This document shows, piece after piece, positions 1 to 11,794 of a DNA stretch of 64,000 nt. Below the pieces are notes generated by a model. That model saw nothing but the letters and a program-made list of their open reading frames with translations. It made no database searches and was not told where the DNA came from. Origin of the DNA: Zasmidium citrigriseum (Eukaryota > Ascomycota > Dothideomycetes > Mycosphaerellales > Mycosphaerellaceae); assembly GCA_002786025.1 (NCBI GenBank), contig NHNW01000026.1:455251-519250 (forward strand), read 5' to 3'. Position numbers and translations under genes: made by a program. Within the stretch, counting starts at the first letter, position 1. The number at the start of each line of letters is the position of its first letter.

Positions 1-1
1 C

Positions 2-1537
2 CCAAAGTCTCTGGACCATCAATCGGTCGATATTCCGGCAACTATAAGTGATGCCATGCAGGCTGTGCGCAAGCTTGGCGAGCGATATCTCTGGGTCGAC
101 GCACTCTGCATCGTTCAGGACGACTACAAGTTGAAAGAGCCAGAACTACAAACCATGGATCGCATCTACATGGACGCCGTGCTGACGATCATCGCAGGTC
201 ACGGATCGAGTGTACACGCAGGTCTTCCTGGCGTGCGGGCTGGCACTAGGGATGCACGACAGCATGTTGAGTGTGTGCAAGGCATTCGACTTGTCAATCG
301 ACTACCTGGCAGTGAAAGTACCATCGACCGATCGGTGTGGAATTCTCGCGCTTGGACCTATCAAGAAAGGACTCTGGCTCGCCGAAAGCTCTTTGTATCA
401 GAGCAGCAAGTAACGTTCAGATGCGAGCACACAGAGACCGAATTGTGTGAGGACACATACAGTCTCCCGCTCCGCCCACAGCGATCATACCGTGAAGATC
501 CTGCTTGGTCAGAGAAGTGGATCACCAAGTACCACTGCCAGGATGAGGCTATACCGTATGCCGGCGTCAACACGGCTATCTACGCGGACATTCTACAGCG
601 CTTCACAAGCCGATCCGTCTCATATGTTTCGGACGTACTCAACGCTTTCACCGGAGTCTCTCGAAGATTGACACCTCTTTTCAAAGACGGCTTCCGCTTT
701 GGACTGCCCAAGAATGAGCTGGATACACAGCTTTTGTGGCAACCTCTGGGTCCGATCACTCGCCGAAAAGATCCTGACACTGGATCAGAGATCTTCCCAA
801 GCTGGTCGTGGGCTGGCTGGATTGGCGGAATCACCGGCAATACCGCTGGACGGCAAACCATCTCGGATATCGAGTTTCAACATGACCGTACCGGAGAGTG
901 GTTCACGATGGACCAGTGCCGCGGCGTGTCTGATGCCTCTCTATCCACCGAGTGGAAGTCAATTCATTGGCGAGGGAGCACTTTCTGGCAACAGGGTGAC
1001 CAGGAGGACCTCTTCTATGCACATCCAGTGGCGAAACTGCCTTATTCGAAGGCGTACAGACCACGCCTACGTCCGATCGTCCCTGGAGGCTCCGCGCAAC
1101 TTATGCCAATGCGTGCAGAGGTTGTGTCTTTTCGCATTGACGGGAGAGCACATCCCAATCCTGAAGCATTCCTGGTGTCTTCACGCGGATGTGAAAGTTT
1201 CATGCTGCTGGATCCCAATGACGACGTTTGGGCCGGCACGGTATTCGTTCCGAATTCGTGCGTTGAGAATTTGAATCCCGGCGCCTTTGATTGTGTCAAG
1301 ATCTCGTGCACCATGACCGCGAAAGACTGGGACGAGGGACCCTCGTGCTTGATACCTTTCCACAGGTGCTATGATGATGATACTTTCACTAGTAGAAGCC
1401 AGGCTGGGCGAGAACAAGTCGATCTGCTCATGATCAGATACGAGAATGGCATTGCTAGTCGTGTTGGTGTCGGCGTGTGCCATATCACGGCTTTTGAGAG
1501 AGCTGGACCTGAAAGGCGAGAGATTCTCTTGGGTTGA
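2..1537 (+). CDS. HET-domain (heterokaryon incompatibility) protein, 5' partial
   Basis: The frame is open from base 2 and already encodes typical HET sequence (a P.TI.DAM stretch leading into LGERYLWVDALCIVQDD), so the ATG at 56 is internal and the true start lies left of the window. Further HET blocks are visible: MDRIYMDAVLTIIA, the AGLPG turn, and WNSRAWTYQERTLARRKLF followed by F.C. The remaining C-terminal 300 or so residues match nothing I recognise, which is usual because HET proteins vary outside the domain. No intron is needed in the visible part. HET proteins trigger cell death on non-self recognition during hyphal fusion; the partner here cannot be inferred. The HET assignment is firm, the biological role is family knowledge only. 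Confidence 0.87.
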   Translation, partial: PKSLDHQSVDIPATISDAMQAVRKLGERYLWVDALCIVQDDYKLKEPELQTMDRIYMDAVLTIIAGHGSSVHAGLPGVRAGTRDARQHVECVQGIRLVNRLPGSESTIDRSVWNSRAWTYQERTLARRKLFVSEQQVTFRCEHTETELCEDTYSLPLRPQRSYREDPAWSEKWITKYHCQDEAIPYAGVNTAIYADILQRFTSRSVSYVSDVLNAFTGVSRRLTPLFKDGFRFGLPKNELDTQLLWQPLGPITRRKDPDTGSEIFPSWSWAGWIGGITGNTAGRQTISDIEFQHDRTGEWFTMDQCRGVSDASLSTEWKSIHWRGSTFWQQGDQEDLFYAHPVAKLPYSKAYRPRLRPIVPGGSAQLMPMRAEVVSFRIDGRAHPNPEAFLVSSRGCESFMLLDPNDDVWAGTVFVPNSCVENLNPGAFDCVKISCTMTAKDWDEGPSCLIPFHRCYDDDTFTSRSQAGREQVDLLMIRYENGIASRVGVGVCHITAFERAGPERREILLG

Positions 1538-1662
1538 TTTAGTTCTGGCATTACCAAGGTGCCCAAAGCTACTCAGCCTATTCTGCATGTGGCGCCTATC
1601 GCTTTAGGCTGTCTGTTACTACTCTTCCCTGATACTCCAATCGCTCATAACCAACTCATATC

Positions 1663-3931
1663 CTACGAAACCATCACAAACTGTCCAACCCCAGGAACGC
1701 CATCCACCACGACGTAAACAACGTATGGCCCCGGAGGCGCAACGTTGCTGTTCGGGGGCATCGTGACCGTAATCTTCTGCTCAGTCTGACCAGCTTCGAA
1801 GCCGTCCGAATCCAAGAAGAGCATTCTATGGCCCATATGCAGCGAATGCGTGACGAAGCCTCCATGATAGAGAGCTACCTTGACTTCCTTGGCGTCTCCA
1901 GGAGCAGTAAAGCTGATATCGAAGGTCGAGGAATCAGCCTTGACATCCAGAGTCGAAAGCTCGATGGCCGCCGGTCGACGGTTGGCATTCTCGCCAGAGA
2001 GATAGGGAGGAGTGTAGATCTCCACGCGGAACTCCGTGACGTATGGGTCTTCATCATCGGGCTCAAGCTTTGGCATTTGCACAGGATTGCTGCCCGCAAT
2101 CATCAAGCTGCCATCGAGTAAAAGCAGTGCCACAGAATGGTAGAGCCGTGGAATCTCGCTCTTGGGCCCCGTCGTCCAGCGCTCTCCAAGCTCAGCGGCA
2201 GGATCGTAAATTAGGACTTCCAAAGTCGGGTCTTCTGCCAGCTCGAAGCCCTGAGCGCCAGTGTTTGCGCCATTGACCCAGACTACGGTGCCGTCTGGCA
2301 GCAGGGTACCCTCGACCATGCCTCGGCCCTCTGGCATGCTGTCCATTGCCCAGTTCGCATCATCTTGCTGGGGCTGAATCCTCCCACATGATGGATCGGT
2401 GGGAGAGGTGATGTCTTGGTATGAGCCGCCTCCACAAATTATAATGTCCGCTTCCCAATCGTTGGCCGAAGATAGGGGGAGGAGCACGGAGCTCCCAGTG
2501 TTAGGATACGTCCGATATGTTCCAGGAAGCTCGTCAAATGTCTTCAAAGTCTGGTTCTTGCCAACATCGAAGATCTCCGAGAACTTCGAGACGAAGACAA
2601 AGAGTGTGCCATCGTTCAGCAAATGGATGAACGGGTACATGTAGTAAGCGTCCGCCTTGTAGAGAATGTCCATGGGGATGGACTCGCCGTTTGAAATGCC
2701 ATCTCGGTTGAGGATCTCGTACGTCGGGTTGTTGTTGGCTCGGACTCTCGGATCCAGTCCATTCAAACTTCCAGAGGCGACAAAGACAGTGCCATCGGGC
2801 ATAGTCTGGGCGCTCGCATACCATCGCTTGGTGTCCAGCTTGGCGTCAGTCTCGACCCAATCTTGCCCATCGAAAGACTCATCCGTAGCTGATCGAGTCA
2901 ACCAACGCAGGCCATCGAACCCATCTGTGACGCTGTCATCAATGTCGACCAGTGGACCGTTGCCGCCAATCGACATGAAGGTGCCATTGGCCAAGAAAGC
3001 ACCACCAGCGCAAAAGGCATTCGTCTTGTACGCAAGTGGTGCCACCTCATTGGTGGCTGGATCGTATTCGGCGGAGTAGGCGAAGCGGCCGTTCGGCAGC
3101 TTGAGCTTTGAGTAGTCTTCTACCTTGTCCAGAAACACGACACGGCCGTTGGGTAGAAGACCTGCATGCATGGCCGGAACTCCAGAATCACCGACAACTT
3201 TCAGCGAGCCAGGGTTGGCGTTGGCTGCTGCTGGCTTCGGTCCTGGAGCTGGAACAACCGCACCTTGATCACACGGACCAGACTGGCAGCCTTCACCGCA
3301 GTGCGTGGAAGAGTTTCCGCAGAATCCGTACATTGAACAGCAGCTGCCTCGAGGCCAGTCACCGCACACAGTGCCGCCATTGTCAGCTCCGCAGGTGCCA
3401 TCCGTGGTAACCGGACCTGTGGCTCCAGGGGCGGAGCCTATGGGCGAGCCCATGACTGGCTCACTCGACTGTGCGCCGTTCGAGTCGGAAGTAGTGGTGG
3501 GAGGTGGCGATGGATCCTGAGTACCAGCTCCACCGTCGGCGCAGCCACTCTGACAGCCGTTGCTCTTCAGGCAGTGGCCATCCTGCTTGCCACAGTATCC
3601 GTATTGACTGCAGCAGCCACCGTACTCGCCGTCAGGATCGCAGGTCGCATCGTCAAAGTCTTTGCCACATCGACCATCAGGGCGAGGCGCCGAGTCTCGG
3701 CGAATGATGTCGGGATAGCGCTTAGCAGCAACGCATCTGCTTGTCATTAGCAATCTAGATCTCGAGGCCATCTTCTACAACTTACGAGTTATTTGGTAGA
3801 CATATCTGTCCGCTCAGACAGCCCTGATGCTTCGCAAGACTGAAATCGCAGGTCGGCTGGACGAACGGAAAGAGGATGTTGGCAGAGGCGTGCGCTGATA
3901 GCAAAGTCGTGAAAAAGAATGTGGCCTTCAT
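1663..3931 (-). CDS. Secreted copper radical oxidase (glyoxal/galactose oxidase-like, AA5) with two CBM18 modules
   Basis: Two exons: 3931-3786 and 3736-1663, with a 49-nt intron (GTAAGT donor, GCTAATGAC branch, AAGCAG acceptor); phases agree and give 739 residues. Exon 1 supplies the signal peptide (MKATFFFTTLLSAHASA) and a short Cys-containing segment. Two hevein-like CBM18 modules follow at about residues 69-114 and 161-204, each with the CC.SQYG.CG or CCSMYGFCG core, separated by a Pro/Ser/Thr linker. The catalytic part is a glyoxal-oxidase-like propeller plus C-terminal DUF1929 domain. Expected copper-radical residues are present: Cys291 (NAFCAGG), Tyr355 (RWYAS), Tyr581-His582 (RLYHS) and His679 (VTHS), with spacing close to glyoxal oxidase. 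The enzyme should oxidise aldehydes or alcohols and release H2O2, anchored to chitin. Substrate is not predictable. A gene model starting at 3771 would lose the signal peptide. Confidence 0.92.
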
Positions 3932-4609
3932 GGCTGCGGTATCCAATCGCCCGACTTGTCGGACTGCAGTGTCCAAGACCAATTGCAGCTTGAGGGTCGC
4001 GAGGACTTTTCAAAGCGTCGAGGAGAGCAATAGAGACATGCCCCACAATAGTATGATGCAAGCCACAACAAATGCAAACGGGTGAATGCATGGAGCAAAC
4101 GGCGGCCGTGGTCAGGTGACGTCGCTGCGTACGCGTACCTTCCCTATAAGTGAACTTACATGTGATTCCAATTACAATCTGCCTTTCACATGAACGAGAT
4201 CTTCTGCCCTAGACATGTCTTCTTTCACGTCTACTGACCTGGACCATCCTTAGCAAATCCTGATAGCCGCTGCGATCGCCTCAACATTCATCGGAGTCCA
4301 GCGTCAAATCTGCCTGTTCTTACACTGTCTATCGAGCCGCACTCGCAATTGGACATGTCTCCTTCTTGCCATGTTCTGTCCTATGATTTCTCGCTCTTCT
4401 CTCTCTTAGAGAAGGACTTCTCATGTTTGTCTTGACGCTGCCTTGGCGGGATCCTTGAATGAGAACGAAAGCATGCGGCATCGCGTCGAGAAGATTTGAT
4501 TGGAGTCTTCGTTAATGGCTCGCAGGTGGAAGCAGGTGGTGGTGTTACAGAGAAGAAGGAGAAAGAGGAGGTGAATGAAGTGAAGTGACCCTCAACCAAT
4601 TACGCAAGG
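3932..4609. other. Intergenic, upstream of the copper oxidase
   Basis: About 680 bases of normal composition holding the oxidase promoter. A CCCTATAAG motif lies near 4141. No convincing gene; a 72-codon minus-strand frame at 4381-4599 lacks any family signature. Confidence 0.5.
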
Positions 4610-4614
4610 CAGGT
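4610..4614. repeat. Target-site duplication CAGGT (left copy)
   Basis: CAGGT directly abuts the left LTR and is repeated exactly after the right LTR (10975-10979). A 5-bp duplication is normal for Ty1/copia integrases and fixes the element boundaries. Confidence 0.93.
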
Positions 4615-4740
4615 TGTTGTGCAGCAGGATTATGGCCTTTATATAATAATTAAATGATTGATTAAAGATCAACTATCTAAGAGGTGCAAATTCTGATAGT
4701 GTAGCTCCCTTAGTACTTACGTAACCCTATAGGCATAATA
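4615..4740 (-). repeat. LTR, left copy (3' LTR in element orientation)
   Basis: 126 bp. Ends are TGTTGTGC and GCATAATA, the latter a RIP form of GCACAACA, giving the TG..CA inverted termini of LTRs. It aligns without gaps to 10849-10974 with 13 differences by my reading, all transitions. Confidence 0.95.
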
Positions 4741-4749
4741 CTCCCCTTT
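4741..4749 (-). other. Polypurine tract of the copia element
   Basis: CTCCCCTTT on the plus strand, AAAGGGGAG on the minus strand, directly touching the left LTR. This is the expected place and composition for the plus-strand primer, and it sets the element's orientation. Confidence 0.8.
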
Positions 4750-7700
4750 AGCACTTAAACAGATTACTTAATACTATTTAATTACTATTATAAGTGCCTA
4801 TTAGGCTTATATGCTCCTATTACTACCTTAATAAGTTACTTAAAGAGTAGGTGCCTTCTAGAAGTATATATAGTAGTTACCTAACTTCTAGTAAACTTCC
4901 TACTATACTAGAGTATAATAATAACCTTCTCTTATAGTTTAAACCTTCTCTTATACTATAACCTTTCTATACTACTTTAGTATACTTTAACCTACTTAAA
5001 TACTTCTATACCTCTTCTAATATTATTAATAATAAGGTATAATGTCTAGTACTAAGTTTTAAGAGCGCTACTAACTATTTTTAGTTATTATGTCTACCTA
5101 AATAATAGACTTTTAGCTTTAGGCCGTAGTTAACAATACCTATACTAACCTCTATTTAAGCTAGGTTAATTTACGCTAGTATTAGGATATACTAGAGGCT
5201 TAGAACTATAGCCTTAACTTCTCTATAGCTCGTTAGAAGCTATTAGTTTAGTAGATAGCCTTCTTTAATAATACTACTAATACCCCTCTTTAGCTTACTT
5301 AGTCTCCTATCTTTAATAGATAGTCTACTATTACGCTTAATAGTAGCTCTAACTACTTACCCTACCTTCTTACTAAGGCTTTAAATAGTCTAGTTCCTTA
5401 GGGTAGTAATAGCTATCGCTACTATACTAATCTAAATACTATAGGAAGGGTCTTTAGAGTATATAATAAGATTACGGCTATTAATAGTACTAGCGTTATA
5501 TACTTCTATAATATATATACTATTTATATATAGGGCCTTTAGTACTTAACTTATAGTACTTTAGGATATATACGATAGCTAAGAACTCCTAAGAAGCTAG
5601 TTCGCTATAATTCGAATACTTTAGATTAGTCTAATAGTTTAGGACGCTCTAAGTAGTAGTAAGGTAGCTCTAACAATCGTTAGGATCTATACTTTACTCG
5701 TAAGGTACGTATAGTTAGCGATAGATTACGTACTAGCTAGGTTATTATAAACTTTAACTTCTTAGCGACTACTTCTATTTAGGAGCGGAATAAGATTATA
5801 AGGTATACTCTAGCTCTTATAGAGGAGTAGTTTAATAAGTACATAAATAATAGCCGTGCCTTTAAGCTAGGTAGGTATAACTACCTACGTAGTAGTTAAT
5901 TAATAAGCTTATAGTCTTATATATAGATAGATAGCTTATAGTTTCCTTCTTTCTTTAGAATAAAAAGTTAAGCTTAGGAAGGAGACTCTCTTACTTTTAG
6001 TGTTTTATACTTTCTAGATACTTAGTATTAGTATACTAAAAAGTTGTTTTAGCTTTTAGATTTAATTTTAATACTATAGAATAAAAAGGCTTATATGTTA
6101 CTACTAAAAATAGTCTCTAGTCTCTAGTTTCTAGTTATAAAGGAAATTTAAATAAGTGTAATATATATAAGTATATAGGATACGCTTATAAAAGTTAGTT
6201 TATTCTTCTAGCTTTAGTAAGGGTATCTACTTATTACTTTATAGTCTTAATATACTTAATTAAGATTAGGCTATTATTATATTATTCTCTATAGTAGTAA
6301 TTTCTAAGAGAGACATACCTTAATCTTCTAGAGTCTATATAGTTCTTAATAAGATAGATAGCTAACTTATTATTAATAAAGATCTTAAATTGCTTAGGGA
6401 CTTTTATAACTAATAGCCTAAGTTTAGTAAGTAGATTTTAAAGCTAATAGAGTTCTCTATATATCTCTATAAGAGTAAGATACTTAGCTTTAGTACTAGA
6501 TAGCATAACTTACTTTTATATCTTTAATCTCTAGATTACTAGAGTACTACTTATCTTAATTAATAATCTAGTAGTAGATCTTATAGTATCTAGATCTCTA
6601 GCGAAGTCTAAGTCTAAGAAGACCTTAATTTTAAGAGCCTTATGCTTCCTATAGATAATTCCCTTATCCTTAGTACTAGAAATATATCTCTAAATATATT
6701 TAGTAGTAGTAATATACTTAGGAGAAGGATTCTAAAGGAATCTAGCTAAGTAGTTAATAGTATAGGAGATATTAGGTCTTATATAGTTTAAGAGATACTA
6801 TAGCTCTCTAATAATTTTATTAAATAGGGTATAGTCCTATAGTATATATTCTCCTTTAAAAGGCTTATACATTTTATCTATAGGGTACTTAATAGATCGT
6901 GCCTTATTAAGATTATAGCTACGAAGCTTTTTAAGAGTATAATACTCCTATAAGAGCTTTAACTTATACTTGCCTCTCTAGATAAGTTAAATACTAAGGA
7001 AGAGCGTTATATCTACTTCCTTAACCTTCTAAGTCTTCCTTATCTTACCTAGGAGCTAGTTAATCTTCTCTCTTAACTTACTAAGGATCTAGAAGTTATT
7101 AATATATATTATAATAGCTATGTCGTTAAGGATAAATACGTAGGGGTTAGACTATAGTCTCTTAAAGCTAAGATTAATTAAGAGTTAAGTTACTTCTTAA
7201 TACTATAGTGCTACTACTTATTTAAGCCTATATAGGCCTTTCTTAAGGCGTATAACTATTCCTAGTCTATAGAACTCTTCGAGTTTAGTTAGAGGTTTAA
7301 TATAGAGGTCCCTATCTAGATTAGGGATTAGGAATATAGTCTCTATATTAACTTAGGCTCTAAATAGCTCTTCTTAAACTACTAAAGCTAATAAGACTCT
7401 ACTTATTATAGTTCTTAGTATTAGGGTAAATGTCTCCCTAAAGTTAATTCTAGCCCTTTAGGTAAACCCTTTTCTAGTCTACCTAGCCTTAAACTTCTTA
7501 ATAATATCGTTTAGAAGCTACTTAGTTTTAAATACCTATTTATACTTTATTAGGATCCTTCCTTTAGGTATCTAAGTCTTCTTAACTTATTCTAAAGTAT
7601 TAGTATCTTATAAAGACTTAATCTCTTTAACTATAGCTTTCCTCTACTACTTATATTAAGGATTAGATAGAGTAAGAGCTTCTTATATAGTTTTAGGATT

Positions 7701-10700
7701 AGAGTACCTTTTTATAGCTCCTCCTATATATACTAGGCTATTTAAGTATATATCCTTATAGTTATAGGTAGTAACTTACCTCCTAGACCTTATTAGTCTT
7801 ATCTTAACCTTAGGTTTAGGCCTTTTCCTTTTAATCTTAGGTTTAGGAGTCCTCTTCCTTTTACTAGTTATTTAGATAGGCTTAAAGGGAGTTTAGGGTA
7901 TATTAAACTACTCTATATTCTTAATAGTATCTTCCTAGGCATTCTATATATCTAGGGATTAATTCTAAGTCTTATAGACTCTAGATTCTTATACTAACTA
8001 CTTAAACTCTCTATTTTATACTCTAGAAGGCTAGGCTTAAGAGGAGGTAAGGTTAGAATAGAGTTTAGGCTATAAACTCTATTATAACGTTACTTTATAT
8101 AGTAGCTACTAAACTTAGGTAATATGCTTAATAATTAGAGTATACTATATATATAGAGGCTCTTATAGCTTATTATACGGTAGTACTAACTCCCCCTAAG
8201 TCCTAAAATACTTATAGATAATAGGTCTTAGCTAGGCTAGGGGTTCTTCTAGTTCCTATTAGGGATCTTATTATATAGGCTCCTAAGTATCTCGTAGGCT
8301 CTTACTAAAGAGCTCCCTCTAAGCCGTAAGAGGATTAGGAGTACTATACTAGCGTATAATGTAATAGCTATATAGCTTAGCCTTATTAAAGGTTATATAT
8401 AGTAAGGTAAAGAACTTATTAATATAGGTGCCCTTTTATTAGTCCTATTTAGGTCTCTAGTAGATATAGTTTATTATAAAGTTCTCTTAAAAACCTATAA
8501 ACTAGGTAATAGTAGCCCTAGTATTAAACTTAGTAGACTTAAGCCTTATCTTAACTAGAATATAGATATAGGCTTTATATCTAAAGACCTTAAGTAAGGT
8601 TAAATCCTTAAGGCTAGTATCTCTAGCCTTTAAATCCGTAAGGAATTATCTTATAGGTATATCCTTAGTCCGAATATTTCCTAAGATATTAGCTAGGAGG
8701 ATTATATATTAGATTATAAAATCCTAGAGCTTACGAGGAAGGTTAGCTTTAACTAGTATAGATCTTACTCTAAATAAAATAGACTTATTAGATAACTCTA
8801 TAATTCTATTCTACTTAGGTATATATAGGATAGATATATCCTACCTAAGTCTAAGTTAAGTAGCTATTTACTTTAACTTATTATTAATAAACTCCCCTCC
8901 CCTATCTAAGAAGAAGAGCTTTAGGTACCTACGGTACTAAGTAATTAGTTTATTTATAAAGTACTAAATATAGGCTATACTATCCCCTTTAGAAGCTATA
9001 GTAAAGGTAAAGCGTATCCTTATCTTTACATCTATTAAAATAAATAGGTATTTATGCCTAAGTATAGTTAGTAGCGTAATTAAGCTAACTAAATCTATAT
9101 AGATCTTATCTAGAGCTATCTTAGGCTTAGGCCTTAGTCTTCTTAAGACCTTTCTCTAAGATCTTACGAGTTTATAAGTCTTATAGTAAGTTAGGGTAGA
9201 GATATTAATATTCTCTATTCCCTAAGTAAAGTTCTTAGTAAGGTTAAGGATCTTTCCCCTAATATAGCTAAGTCTTTTATACTATAGTATTATAACCTTT
9301 ACTAGATTAATAAATACTAGTATAATAATCTTTTAATCTATATAGACTAGAATCTACTCTTTAGGAGTAGGTATTTAGACTCCCTAAAGTACATTAATAT
9401 CTATAATTAGTATTATATAGCTAATAACTTTACTATCTATAATAAGGTCTCTAGTTTACGTATCCTAAGTAATATTACCTTTACGCTTAAGTCTACCTTT
9501 TAAGAGTAAGTTATAGTAAGAGTAAGGTAAGTATAGCGTATTTATAACCTTAATATAAGTTATATACCCGCTTTTAGTCTTTAGGAGAAGTCTTATAACT
9601 CCTCTCTATATATAGCTTAATCTTCCTATAGCTTATAAGAAGTTAATAGGCTCTTTTAAGCGCTCTATAGACTTAAACTATAACTTCTTATTAAAGAAAT
9701 AATATAATGTCCTAGAATTAAAGATAATATTATTTAAGGTAAGTCCTTTCTACCTAGCGCTAGTAATAGTAGCTCTAGCTTAACTTAAATTATCCTTACT
9801 ATAGGTATATAACTTAAGGAGGTTATTATTGTCCTTATCCTCTTTAGTAGGCGTAGTAGCGCCCTTTTTATAGGTAGATCTCCCCCTACTCTTTAACTTG
9901 CCCTTCTTAGACTTCTTCTTATTACCTATGTCTTAAGATTTAGGTATCTAGCTATTAGGGGCTTACTTAGGATATTTAACCTAGTATTTCTTAGGGGTAT
10001 ATCCTTTCTTCTTATACTCTTTATACTCTAAACTAGATCCTATAGCCCCTATAGGCCTAATCCTATTCTATATAGGTAGAGTTCTCTTAGTCCTTAAAGT
10101 TAAGATTAACTTCTCTAAAGTATAATCCTTAGGCCTATAAGCTTATCTCTATATTCTTATCTACTCTAGATACCTTATACTACTTAAGAATAAGATATTA
10201 ATATATATACTTAGTAGCTCTAAGGTTAGTCTTAGATATGTTAGATTAGCTTAATAGTATTGCTCTATTATAATCTTATACCTTTATAAGTTCTTTTAGA
10301 AAGCCTTATAGTATACTAGTACGTTAGTATCTATTAGCTTCGTTAAATAAAGGGTCCTAAGAGTACTATAGATATCTAGGGTAATAATTAGTATATATAT
10401 AGCTCGAATAATATTAAATAGCTCTTTTACTATCTTTCTTACTTACCTAAAGTCTAGTCTAATCTTATTATCTAGCCTTATACTTATTAAACTAAAGGCT
10501 AGGATATCTTTCTTATACTATGCCTTAAACCTCTCTTAATAGGTCTCTATTAGTTCTAAGGCATTACTAATTATCTGTCTTTTAGGCTTTAACTTAAATA
10601 TAAATAGTAGTATATCGTTAAAGATAACTTTAATAATATTCTTCTTAAGTAGTATACCCTTAAGGATAGATCTCTATACTTAGAATAAACTACCTCTCTT

Positions 10701-10831
10701 AAGGATATACTTTGTACTACTCTTGTCTACTTAGGAGTCTATAATAGGTATAGGGACAATAGGGAGGAATAGATATAGATTAGGAGGATTTTAGAGGGAT
10801 TAAATTAATAAATAAGTAAACTAATCTATAA

Positions 10832-10848
10832 GCGCTAGGCTTATAACC
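10832..10848 (-). other. Primer-binding site, apparently for the initiator tRNA-Met anticodon half
   Basis: Immediately inside the right LTR the plus strand reads GCGCTAGGCTTATAACC. Initiator tRNA-Met carries GGGCUCAUAACC around its anticodon; the two mismatches over that stretch are C to T and G to A, as RIP would cause. Copia-type elements are known to prime with an internally cleaved initiator tRNA-Met. The tRNA sequence is from memory. Confidence 0.65.
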
Positions 10849-10974
10849 TATTATGTAGCAGGATTATAGCCTTTATATAATAATTAAATAATTAATTAAA
10901 GATCAACTATCTAAGAGGTGCAAATTCTAATGGTGTGGCTCCCTTAGCACTTACGTAACCCTGTAGGCACAACA
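10849..10974 (-). repeat. LTR, right copy (5' LTR in element orientation)
   Basis: 126 bp, gap-free partner of 4615-4740. It begins TATTATG (RIP form of TGTTGTG) and ends GCACAACA. Each copy carries some RIP-type changes the other lacks, so the two mutated independently after insertion. Confidence 0.95.
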
Positions 10975-10979
10975 CAGGT
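10975..10979. repeat. Target-site duplication CAGGT (right copy)
   Basis: Exact match to 4610-4614; sequence to the right returns at once to normal base composition. Confidence 0.93.
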
Positions 10980-11794
10980 GGGGCAAAATTGCTTGGCATT
11001 GACGAGACGTCTTCTCCTGAGCGTGTGGGATATTTCGTCCTTCTACGTCTCTCCGACCTTCCAAGTTTCCCCCACTTTGCTCGCTTCATCGTCCACAACA
11101 TCCTCGGAGCGGCTTGATCTTGCTCACAACGCGTTGACGTCCAGCGTGGAAGCCTGTTCTCCCGGTGAGGATCCTTCTTCGAAGAGCTTCATTTGCTGAG
11201 AGAGGAAGGCGCTTCGCATCCTGCAGAAATCAGCACAAGTTCTAAGCATCAGGATTGAACGTCCGAATGTTCCGTACAGCATATGATGCTAGCTGCTATT
11301 AGTACACGCCTTGTTAACAATCAACGCTAGTTCATGATGACAGAGCATCCCTTGAGTGCCGCCTCACGCTAAGTCTTTATACTCCACTATAGCCAATATC
11401 GACTGGCAGGATGGAGGAGCAGGAAGAACGCCAACTGGGAAAAGCCGCACGATTCCAGCCACGCTAACGTCGATGGCATGCGTCCGCCGAGAGTCTCTGC
11501 TGGATCCGAGACCCCCGATTCCATTGTTGGCGTTGCTTCTGAGCAACAATGCACCGCCCTTTTGGAAATGCCGTTCCGCATGAGCTCTCTTAGACCATGC
11601 TATAGTCAGAAGCTGCCGATACTTGGACTCAACTTGCTTGCGAACAGCAAGATCCCGTGGCTCGAATCGGCCGATGATGCTTGATGCCAAAATGGTATAA
11701 GAAGAGTGCCAGATAGAGGTGTTGTCTTTTCATAACAGCACTCTCTGCCACCAACAACTACAAGGCCCTGCAATCATTTCCGTCGACGGCAACT
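10980..11794. other. Intergenic between the retroelement and the secreted-protein gene
   Basis: Normal composition, no gene I can support. A 108-codon minus frame (11364-11690) overlaps several open plus frames and has no recognisable domain. The right end should hold the promoter of the gene at 11795. Confidence 0.45.

Larger units (their letters stand above)
4615..10974 (-). mobile_element. Complete-length, RIP-inactivated Ty1/copia LTR retrotransposon (minus orientation)
   Basis: A 6360-bp element bounded by 126-bp LTRs and a 5-bp duplication. The interior is saturated with TAA/TAG on both strands and almost lacks CA/TG, as expected from RIP; no ORF survives. Orientation is minus because the purine tract sits inside the left LTR and the primer site inside the right LTR. 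Decayed domains read on the minus strand in the order protease (NSRT, from DSGT, about 9701-9740), GAG-pre-integrase (a decayed WHKRLGHI near 9253-9296), reverse transcriptase (IIYINNF, from a YVDD box, about 7092-7118) and RNase H (a decayed D.D.AGD.DTRRST stretch about 6570-6625 and LSSTKAKY about 6480-6500). Integrase-side motifs preceding reverse transcriptase identify copia rather than gypsy. The codon changes seen are RIP-type transitions such as TGG to TAG and CAT to TAT. It cannot encode active protein now. Confidence 0.93.

Noticed and set aside
4381..4599. 72-codon minus-strand frame beside the left LTR, considered as an exon cut by the insertion
   Set aside because: Does not begin with ATG, is low complexity, and joining across the empty site gives no recognisable protein.
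4741..10848. Gypsy-type assignment for the first element
   Set aside because: GAG-pre-integrase remains lie upstream of the reverse transcriptase remains, and the primer site fits copia-type half-tRNA priming.
11364..11690. 108-codon minus-strand ORF next to the retroelement
   Set aside because: No family signature; competing frames on the other strand cover the same bases.
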